Assembly: GCA_026225155.1 (NCBI GenBank)
Contig: JAMFSG010000406.1
Coordinates: forward strand, 1 to 9,649
Reading direction: 5' to 3'
DNA: 9,649 bases
Source: Verrucomicrobiota bacterium
GTDB lineage: Bacteria > Verrucomicrobiota > Verrucomicrobiia > Limisphaerales > UBA11358
Both the position numbers and the translations under genes were made by a program. This document shows positions 1 through 5,840 of this stretch, in pieces; positions within the stretch are counted from its first letter, which is position 1, and every line of letters begins with the position of its first letter. Below the pieces are notes generated by a model. That model was not told where the DNA came from, searched no databases, and saw only the letters and a program-made list of their open reading frames with translations.

Positions 1-431
1 ATCCGGCCAGCCAGCCCACCGAACAATTTGAAGCGAACTGGAACGGCGACACCATTTACAATATTTTGAACCCGCCGGTTTTCACCTGGACGAACCTGAC
101 TTTCATCGTCAACGCGACGGATACGAATTCCGTCCTGCAATTCGCGGCGGAAAATGACCAGGATTATTTCGGTCTCGACGACGTGAGCGTGACACCGATC
201 CCGACCATCGCCTTCAAATCCATGTTGCGCGCGACGAACACTTACAAATTCACCTGGGGCGCGACGACCGGTCTGGTTTATCAAGTGCAATTTAAAACCA
301 ATTTGCTCCAGCCGAACTGGCTCAACCTTGGTGCCGCCACCAAGGCCAAGACGAACACTTTGACGATCAGCGACACCAACGCGTTGCTGCTTTCGCCGCA
401 GCGGTTTTACCGCCTTGAAGTCGCGCCGTGA
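1..431 (+). CDS. Secreted modular protein, C-terminal part (5' end outside window)
   Basis: The reading frame is open from base 3 with no stop, so the gene starts upstream; the TTG at 66 is only an internal codon. About 142 residues are visible. The first 65 or so end in GLDDVSVTP and match the end of the carbohydrate-binding-like (DUF642-like) module of the next gene (WTNLxFIVxAT, SVLQF, FGLDDVSVTP against WTNLQFIVTAT, SVLQF, LGLDDVSVTP). The last 75 residues form the C-terminal domain common in verrucomicrobial secreted proteins, with a YQVQFKTNLLQPNWLNLG stretch and the ending FYRLEVAP. No catalytic domain is visible, so the function is unknown. By analogy with its neighbour it is probably an exported protein or enzyme that binds a surface or a polysaccharide. 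It ends 66 bp before the S53 peptidase gene, and I see no clear terminator between them. Module similarity is seen; export and binding are inferred. Confidence 0.75.
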   Translation, partial: PASQPTEQFEANWNGDTIYNILNPPVFTWTNLTFIVNATDTNSVLQFAAENDQDYFGLDDVSVTPIPTIAFKSMLRATNTYKFTWGATTGLVYQVQFKTNLLQPNWLNLGAATKAKTNTLTISDTNALLLSPQRFYRLEVAP

Positions 432-497
432 ACGCGGAACATTTTTTCGCCCGCAGCATCTTATAGATAACCACGCGCAGCGAATCTTCAAATTCAA

Positions 498-3400
498 ATG
501 ATGACAGTCAGAAAAACAACCGGCTTGGCGGCGGCAATTTTTTTGATCGCCGCGCTGGCCGCTTTCGGCGCCGAACCCGCGCGTAAAATGTTGCCCGGTC
601 ACGTTCCCAAAAATCTGGCGCACATGAAGTCGCTGGGAATTTTTTCGGCGACCAACCAACTTTCGCTCGCCATTGGTTTGCCGTTGCGCGATCCGGCGGC
701 GCTCGAGATTTTTCTCCGGCAGCTTTACGATCCGCAGAGTCCGAATTTTCGCAAATATCTGACGCCGGCGGAATTCACGGCGCGTTTTGGCCCGACGGCA
801 GCGGATTACGCCGCCGTGAAATTTTTTGCACAGGTAAACGGTTTGACCGTCACCGGCGAATATGGCAACCGGCTTTTGCTCGATGTGTCCGCTCCGGTTT
901 CGACGATCGAAAAAGTATTTCAAATCACATTGCGGACGTATCGCCATCCGACCGAGCAGCGGGATTTTTTTGCGCCGGACAACGAGCCGTCCGTGGATTC
1001 GCAACTGCCGATCGCCGACATCAGCGGACTGGATAATTTTTCGCGCCCGCATCCGAATTTTCATCATCGCGCCACGGTGGCCACGCCGCTTGTGGGTTCC
1101 GGTTCCGGCGGCACTTATTTGGGCAATGATTTTCGCGCCGCGTATGTGCCCGGCAGCGCGCTGAACGGTGTGGGACAAAGCGTCGGCCTGCTGCAATTCG
1201 ACGGCTTTTATTCCAACGACATCGTGAATTATGCGAGCGCGGCGGGGCTGACGAATATTCCGGTCCAAACCGTTTTGATTGATAATTTCAGCGGCACGCC
1301 GGTGAGCACCGGCGGCAATACGGAAGTTTCGCTCGACATCGAAATGGCCATGTCCATGGCGCCGGGATTGGATTCGATCATCGTTTTTGAGGGCAATCCC
1401 AACAGCATCATTTTGAATCACGTTTTAAATGACATGGCCGCCAGCAACACGGTGAAAAACTTGAGCTCCTCCTGGAGTTTTGGCGGCGGACCGAGCACGA
1501 CGACGGACAACATTTTCAAAACCATGGCGGCGCAGGGGCAAACTTTTTTCAATGCAGCCGGCGACAGCGATGCGTTTCCCGCCGGCTATGTGGACAGCGC
1601 GAGCAATGCGACCACGCCATGCAGCAGCCCTTACGTCACCGAAGTGGGCGGCACGACATTGGCGACAACTTCCGCCGGCGGCGCCTATGCTTCGGAAACG
1701 GTTTGGAACTGGGGCTATGATTCCAATGCTGGCCAATATGTTGGCAGCAGCGGCGGCATCAGCAGTTATTATTCAATTCCATTTTGGCAGCAGGGAATTA
1801 ATTCGTTTCAAAGCAATGGCGGTTCGACCACGCAGCGAAATATCCCGGACGTCGCTTTGACCGGCGACAATGTCATCGTCTATTACGGCAACGGCAGCAG
1901 CGAAGACGTCGGTGGCACCAGTTGCGCCGCGCCGTTGTGGGCGGGATTTATGGCGTTGATAAATCAACAGGCCGCTGCGAATGGACAACCGCCCGCAGGC
2001 TTCATCAATCCGGCGGTTTATGAACTGGCGAACGAATCCATTTACAATTCTGTTTTCAACGATGTGACGACGGGCAACAACTCTTCGGCTTCGAGTCCGA
2101 ACGCATTTTTCGCCGGACCGGGTTATGATCTTTGCACCGGCTTGGGCACGCCGAACGGAACCAATTTGATCAACGCGCTGCTCAATCCTGATCCGCTGAC
2201 CGTTGCCACAAATTATGGATTTACGGCGACGAGCCCGGGCGATGGCACGTTCAACATTTCAGCGCAAACGTTTTCGCTCACCAATTCCGGTGTATCGCCG
2301 CTGACTTGGTCAGTCATCAACACTTCGGCGTGGCTTGACGTTTCCCTCAGCGGCGACACGCTCGCAGCGGGCGCCGGTGAACCGGTCATCGTCAGTTTGA
2401 ATACGAATGCCAGTAATTTTACGGTTGGCACTTACGCCGCCACGCTTTGGTTTTCGAATGTCACCAGCAGCGTCGGCCATTCGCGGCTGTTCACTTTGAA
2501 CGTGAATGACTCGCTGGTGATTTTGCCGACGAATAACATTTATTTCACCGGTCCGGCGGGCGGCCCGTTCGCGCCGGCTGCACAACAGATTATTTTGACC
2601 AATCTGCGGCCGGCCGCTTTGAACTGGAGTTTCAACAACACGTCTGCGTGGTTCAACATCTTGCCGCCCACCGGCACGATTTTTCCCGGCACCAATTCAA
2701 TCGTGACCGTCACGCTCACGTCCATTGCTACCAATCTGGCCGATGGGATTTTCCCCGCCACTTTCACCGTCACCAACCTGAACAGCGGGTTCACGCAAAC
2801 AATCACCGACAACGTGCAGGTCGGGCAATCGCTCGTCGAAAACGGTGGCTTTGAAACCGGCGACTTCACCGGTTGGACATTGAATGGCGGGGACGGCTCA
2901 ACCAATTTTGTGGGCGGCAATTTGAGCGTTACCGGAATCACTCCGCATGGCGGAAATTATTACGCCGCGTTGGGTGAGCCTGGTTTGCTGGCCTATCTCT
3001 CGCAAACGCTACCCACGGTCGCTGGTCAGAAATATTTGCTTTCCCTTTGGCTGGACAGCCCGAACCTCCGGCGCCAAACCTTGACGCCCAATGAATTCAG
3101 TGTGACTTGGAACGGCGGCGCGCTTTTTGATGGAACCGACATCGGCAAGATTGGCTGGACGAATTTGCAATTTATCGTGACCGCGACCAATGCCGCCAGC
3201 GTCCTCCAATTTGGCGCGCAAGATGACAATTACTTCCTCGGACTCGACGATGTCAGCGTGACGCCGGGTTTCGCGCCCCTGATTTCCACGCAGCCGACCA
3301 ATCTGATGATTTTGTCCGGCGGCAACGCCACTTTTTCCGCCAACGTCGGCGGCTCGACGCCGTTGGTCTATCAATGGCAAAAAAACGGAACGAAGTTATC

Positions 3401-3770
3401 CAACGGTTCAGGAATAACCGGCACGACGACGAATGTGTTGACGCTCACCGCCATCACGACGAACAGCGCAGGTAATTATATTTTGGTCGTCACCAACGTT
3501 TTTGGTGCCGCCACCCGCAGCGTGGCGACATTGACGGTCGTGCTGCCGCCGAGCATCGCCGGTGTCGCCGCCAATCCTGACGGCAGCGTGACGCTCACTC
3601 TCGCCGGTTCGCCTGGCATCAATTACATTTTGGAAACGACCACTAATCTCATTTCTCCAAGCTGGCAACTTGTCGCCACGAATGCGATTGGCACAAACGG
3701 CTTCTGGCCCTTCAACACGCCGACCACGAATTCGCCGCAGCAATTTTACCGGCTCGAATATTCGCAATGA
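498..3770 (+). CDS. Secreted S53 (sedolisin/kumamolisin) serine-carboxyl peptidase with multidomain tail
   Basis: This is an exported endopeptidase of family S53, typically active at acid pH, made as a self-cleaving proenzyme. Residues 1-24 are a signal peptide (RK then a hydrophobic stretch; likely cut after AFG). Residues 37-182 match the pro-kumamolisin activation domain. The catalytic domain covers about 200-562: E276 and D280 (ExxxD), D356 in AGDSD, and S475 in GGTSCAAP. Calcium ligands D522 and D544, with G540 and G542, have the same spacing as I recall for kumamolisin (316/338). The tail holds two BACON-like repeats (W612 and W718, each in NTSAW), a carbohydrate-binding-like module at 780-923 (NGGFETGDF to GLDDVSVTP), an Ig-like domain at 925-1013, and a C-terminal domain ending FYRLEYSQ. 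Two active-site motifs deviate: SGTS is GGTS, and the usual GDSG is GDSD. Only three cysteines are seen (375, 476, 546), all in the catalytic domain. ATG 498 is chosen over ATG 501 arbitrarily; neither has a Shine-Dalgarno sequence. It likely degrades extracellular protein. Confidence 0.93.
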   Translation: MMTVRKTTGLAAAIFLIAALAAFGAEPARKMLPGHVPKNLAHMKSLGIFSATNQLSLAIGLPLRDPAALEIFLRQLYDPQSPNFRKYLTPAEFTARFGPTAADYAAVKFFAQVNGLTVTGEYGNRLLLDVSAPVSTIEKVFQITLRTYRHPTEQRDFFAPDNEPSVDSQLPIADISGLDNFSRPHPNFHHRATVATPLVGSGSGGTYLGNDFRAAYVPGSALNGVGQSVGLLQFDGFYSNDIVNYASAAGLTNIPVQTVLIDNFSGTPVSTGGNTEVSLDIEMAMSMAPGLDSIIVFEGNPNSIILNHVLNDMAASNTVKNLSSSWSFGGGPSTTTDNIFKTMAAQGQTFFNAAGDSDAFPAGYVDSASNATTPCSSPYVTEVGGTTLATTSAGGAYASETVWNWGYDSNAGQYVGSSGGISSYYSIPFWQQGINSFQSNGGSTTQRNIPDVALTGDNVIVYYGNGSSEDVGGTSCAAPLWAGFMALINQQAAANGQPPAGFINPAVYELANESIYNSVFNDVTTGNNSSASSPNAFFAGPGYDLCTGLGTPNGTNLINALLNPDPLTVATNYGFTATSPGDGTFNISAQTFSLTNSGVSPLTWSVINTSAWLDVSLSGDTLAAGAGEPVIVSLNTNASNFTVGTYAATLWFSNVTSSVGHSRLFTLNVNDSLVILPTNNIYFTGPAGGPFAPAAQQIILTNLRPAALNWSFNNTSAWFNILPPTGTIFPGTNSIVTVTLTSIATNLADGIFPATFTVTNLNSGFTQTITDNVQVGQSLVENGGFETGDFTGWTLNGGDGSTNFVGGNLSVTGITPHGGNYYAALGEPGLLAYLSQTLPTVAGQKYLLSLWLDSPNLRRQTLTPNEFSVTWNGGALFDGTDIGKIGWTNLQFIVTATNAASVLQFGAQDDNYFLGLDDVSVTPGFAPLISTQPTNLMILSGGNATFSANVGGSTPLVYQWQKNGTKLSNGSGITGTTTNVLTLTAITTNSAGNYILVVTNVFGAATRSVATLTVVLPPSIAGVAANPDGSVTLTLAGSPGINYILETTTNLISPSWQLVATNAIGTNGFWPFNTPTTNSPQQFYRLEYSQ

Positions 3771-3775
3771 TTTCA

Positions 3776-3812
3776 GTTGGTGGGGCGAGCGTCCTGGCGA
3801 GCCGCTTGCCAA
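3776..3812 (+). repeat. Dispersed GGTGGGGCGAGCG-headed repeat, copy 1
   Basis: It begins with the 19-mer GTTGGTGGGGCGAGCGTCC (3776-3794), found again in inverse orientation inside tilS at 4918-4936. The head is followed directly by a hairpin: TGGCGAG (3795-3801), loop CCG, CTTGCCA (3805-3811), with one G-T pair. It fills the gap between the S53 stop at 3770 and the tilS start at 3841. Similar sequences are, to my recollection, scattered through verrucomicrobial genomes; the copy number here cannot be judged from one window. Confidence 0.65.
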
Positions 3813-3840
3813 CGCCGTTCAAAAAAAACAAGATGGTGGC

Positions 3841-5214
3841 GTGAGCGAATTTCTCCAGCGCGCCGAAACGGAAATCCAGCAACGCGGATTGTTTTCGTGC
3901 GGCCAAAAAATTCTCGTCGCCGTTTCCGGCGGCGCAGACTCGATGGTTTTGCTGCACACGCTCAATTCGCTTGCCGGGAAAAATCGCTGGAAAATTTCCG
4001 TGGCGCATTTCAACCACCAGCTTCGCGGGCGCGCCAGCGATGCCGATGGAAAACTTGTCCGGCAAATTGCGGAAAAATTAAAACTGCCATTTTTTGTGGA
4101 ATGCGCGGACGTAAAAAAATTTGCCGCGCAGTCAAAAATCTCGATCGAAATGGCCGCGCGCAAATTGCGCCACGAATTTTTTGCGCGCGTTGCCCGCGCA
4201 CAAAAAATTTCCGCCGTTGCGCTTGCGCATCACGCCGATGACCAGGTGGAACTTTTCTTTTTGCGTTTGCTGCGCGGTGCCGGAGGCGAAGGTTTGGCCG
4301 GTATGAAATGGATTTCGCCGTCGCCTGCCGACAAGAAATTTTCGTTGATTCGTCCGTTGTTGGGATTTTCCAAAGCTGAAATTTTGAAATTCGCATGCGC
4401 GAATAAAATTTCATTTCGCGATGACGCAACGAATTTTTCCAATGACTTTTTGCGCAACCGGATTCGTAATGAGTTGCTGCCGCTGTTGCAGAAAAATTAT
4501 CAGCCGAGTTTGACGAAGTCGGTTTTGCGGCTGATGGAAATCGTTGGCGCGGAAGCGGAGTTCATCAATGAAATGGCGAAAGCCCGGCAACCGAAAACCG
4601 GAAGCCAGAATGACTTTGAAGTCTTGCCGTTGGCGCTTCGCCGGAAAATTTTGCAGCAGCAATTGATTGATGCGGGCGTCGTTGCGGATTTTGAATTGGT
4701 TGAACAGCTTCGGAAATCGACGGAAAAATTTGTGAGCGTTGGCGCGGAATTTTCCGTGGCTCGCGACGTGGCGGGCAAAGTGAAATTGCGGCGGGAATTG
4801 CCGGTTGAAACTTTTAAGACTAATCAATGCAAATTAAAATTATCGGGCAGGGCAGGGCAGACAGAATTTGGTGGCGGAAAATTTAACTGGGCGGTAAAAA
4901 AAAGCGACGACTCCCGGGGACGCTCGCCCCACCAACGTCGGATTGAATTTTTTGATGCAGATAAAATCGGCGGCGAAATTGTTTTGCGGCACTGGCGCGC
5001 GGGCGACCGGTTTCAGCCGATCGGTTTGAAGTCGTCGGCGAAGTTGCAGGATTTGTTCGTGAACGCAAAAATCTCGGCGGCGCGGCGGCGAAGTTTGGTT
5101 TTGGCGGAAACGGTGGCGGGCGAAATTTTTTGGGTGGAAGGTTTGCGGATCGGGGAACAGTTCAAATTGACGCTGGAGACGAAACGGCAGTTGGTTTGGC
5201 GATGGGCAACATGA
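3841..5214 (+). CDS. tilS: tRNA(Ile)-lysidine synthetase TilS
   Basis: TilS uses ATP and lysine to convert the wobble cytidine (C34) of the CAU-anticodon tRNA-Ile to lysidine, so that it reads AUA and is charged with isoleucine; the enzyme is cytosolic and normally essential. From the GTG start the product has 457 residues. It carries the PP-loop SGGADS (29-34), HFNHQLRG (56-63), HHADDQVE (130-137) followed by LRLLRGAGGEGLAGM, the FLRNRIRNELLP segment (about 203-214), and the C-terminal domain motif HWRAGDRFQPIG (from 384) followed by KLQDLFVNAKI. The frame stays open upstream to ATG 3670, but that would run through the S53 gene and a repeat. GTG 3841 puts the PP-loop 28 residues in, as usual for the family; GATGGTGG just upstream is a weak ribosome-binding candidate. 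Oddities lie in the linker before the C-terminal domain: three tandem GGGCA units (4845-4859), a run of eight A (4896-4903), and a dispersed repeat read in frame (residues about 356-366). Confidence 0.93.
   Translation: MSEFLQRAETEIQQRGLFSCGQKILVAVSGGADSMVLLHTLNSLAGKNRWKISVAHFNHQLRGRASDADGKLVRQIAEKLKLPFFVECADVKKFAAQSKISIEMAARKLRHEFFARVARAQKISAVALAHHADDQVELFFLRLLRGAGGEGLAGMKWISPSPADKKFSLIRPLLGFSKAEILKFACANKISFRDDATNFSNDFLRNRIRNELLPLLQKNYQPSLTKSVLRLMEIVGAEAEFINEMAKARQPKTGSQNDFEVLPLALRRKILQQQLIDAGVVADFELVEQLRKSTEKFVSVGAEFSVARDVAGKVKLRRELPVETFKTNQCKLKLSGRAGQTEFGGGKFNWAVKKSDDSRGRSPHQRRIEFFDADKIGGEIVLRHWRAGDRFQPIGLKSSAKLQDLFVNAKISAARRRSLVLAETVAGEIFWVEGLRIGEQFKLTLETKRQLVWRWAT
4908..4936 (-). repeat. 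Dispersed repeat, copy 2, inserted in frame within tilS
   Basis: The reverse complement of 4918-4936 is identical over 19 nt to 3776-3794, and the next ten bases resemble copy 1 loosely (CCCCGGGAGTCG against CCTGGCGAGCCG). The hairpin that follows the head in copy 1 is not preserved here. On the plus strand the repeat is translated as DDSRGRSPHQR in the TilS interdomain linker, adding residues without breaking the frame. Copies 1 and 2 point towards each other about 1.1 kb apart. Confidence 0.65.
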
Positions 5215-5222
5215 ATTTTTAC

Positions 5223-5301
5223 GGAACGCCGAACTCTGGTTCGGCTCGGCCGGGCGATCGGGCGATCGGCGTTTTTCTCGCCAGCAGGATGCTGGCGCTC
5301 C
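5223..5301. repeat. Bipartite palindromic repeat element (REPIN-like)
   Basis: The element is bounded by inverted heads, GGAACGCC at 5223-5230 and GGCGCTCC at 5294-5301 (one mismatch when inverted). Each head runs into a perfect 7-bp hairpin: GCCGAAC, TCTG, GTTCGGC at 5228-5245, and GCCAGCA, GGA, TGCTGGC at 5280-5296. The two stems differ in sequence but both pair fully. The centre holds GGGCGATC twice in tandem (5252-5267). It starts 8 bases after the tilS stop. Neither hairpin is followed directly by a T-run, so it is not a standard terminator, though it could protect or end the tilS mRNA. An open frame across it (5130-5330) is taken as spurious. Confidence 0.6.
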
Positions 5302-5335
5302 GGCTGGATGGGTCAATTTTCACCGCTTAATTCGC

Positions 5336-5364
5336 TTTACAGCCGGATGCTGAATAATTATTCT
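5336..5364 (+). promoter_or_regulatory. Candidate sigma-70-type promoter for rpsO
   Basis: TTTACA (5336-5341, five of six to TTGACA) is followed after 17 bases by TATTCT (5359-5364, four of six to TATAAT). It lies just downstream of the repeat element and 17 bases before the rpsO ATG, which would leave a leader of about ten bases. Found by eye only; AT-rich spacers often give such matches. Confidence 0.35.
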
Positions 5365-5381
5365 CTCCCACTCATTTATTT

Positions 5382-5639
5382 ATGGAAGCGAAGACAAAGA
5401 CGATTGAATCATTTAAGACGCACGCGAAGGACACGGGTTCCGCCGACGTGCAAATCGCGCTGCTCACCGAGCGCATCAACCATTTGACCGGCCATTTGCA
5501 GGGCAACCACAAAGATCACAGCTCGCGCCGTGGGTTGTTGATGATGGTCAGCCAGCGCCGTCGTTTGCTGGATTATCTCCACAACACGGACCTGACCCGT
5601 TACCAGACGGTCACGAAGAAGTTGAAGCTGCGCAAATAA
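5382..5639 (+). CDS. rpsO: 30S ribosomal protein S15
   Basis: S15 is a primary 16S rRNA-binding protein of the small subunit that organises the central-domain three-way junction and contributes to a bridge with the 50S subunit. The 85-residue product is close to the usual 89 and carries the family pattern throughout: DTGSADVQIALLTERINHLTGHL, then HKDHSSRRGLLMMVSQRRRLLDYL, and the YQTVTKKLKLRK end. The HKDHSSRRGLL segment is the conserved rRNA-contacting region. The ATG start fits the family N-terminus; no Shine-Dalgarno sequence precedes it (CACTCATTTATTT). It is followed 201 bp later by pnp, the arrangement found in many bacteria. In E. coli S15 represses its own translation through its leader; the short leader predicted here shows no obvious equivalent. 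Confidence 0.97.
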   Translation: MEAKTKTIESFKTHAKDTGSADVQIALLTERINHLTGHLQGNHKDHSSRRGLLMMVSQRRRLLDYLHNTDLTRYQTVTKKLKLRK

Positions 5640-5648
5640 TTTATTACG

Positions 5649-5688
5649 GAAGGCGCGGCTTTTTTCGTTTTCACACGGGTCCGCCTTC
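5649..5688 (+). terminator. Possible hairpin after rpsO (weak terminator or processing site)
   Basis: GAAGGCG (5649-5655) can pair with CGCCTTC (5682-5688) around a 26-base loop. An alternative pairing uses GAAGG plus CGG with CCG plus CCTTC. The T-rich run (5660-5670) lies inside the loop and not after the stem, so this is not a textbook intrinsic terminator. It could instead be an RNA processing or stabilising structure between rpsO and pnp. Confidence 0.3.
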
Positions 5689-5786
5689 TGTTTCTGGATT
5701 TGCGCCGCACGCGAGCGGCAAAATCCTCCAACCAAAAAAAGATCGCGTAAAAAATTCCGCTGCCTCCAGGGAAATTTCAATCAGCT

Positions 5787-5799
5787 CCGAAGCTTTCGG
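5787..5799 (+). other. Small hairpin in the pnp leader
   Basis: CCGAA, loop GCT, TTCGG forms a short stem 41 bases before the pnp start. In E. coli a pnp leader hairpin cut by RNase III mediates autoregulation; this one is much shorter, so any equivalent role is a guess. The rest of the 201-bp rpsO-pnp gap shows no gene and no clear promoter. Confidence 0.2.
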
Positions 5800-5840
5800 G
5801 GTTCACTGAAGTTCCTCGGGCGGGCGGCGGCCAAGTTAAT

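Noticed and set aside
432..497. Promoter with a TATAGAT-like -10 at 472-478
   Set aside because: No acceptable -35 box lies at the right distance; the match is too weak to list.
3670..3840. Longer tilS starting at ATG 3670
   Set aside because: It would overlap the end of the S53 gene by 101 bases and translate a dispersed repeat; GTG 3841 gives the usual TilS N-terminus.
4840..5316. Minus-strand open frame of 158 codons with VGRASPG and HPAGAPASCW peptides
   Set aside because: These peptides are translations of the dispersed repeats, and the rest is antisense to tilS.
5130..5330. Small open frame of 66 codons after tilS
   Set aside because: It overlaps the end of tilS and then runs through the palindromic repeat; no protein-like pattern.
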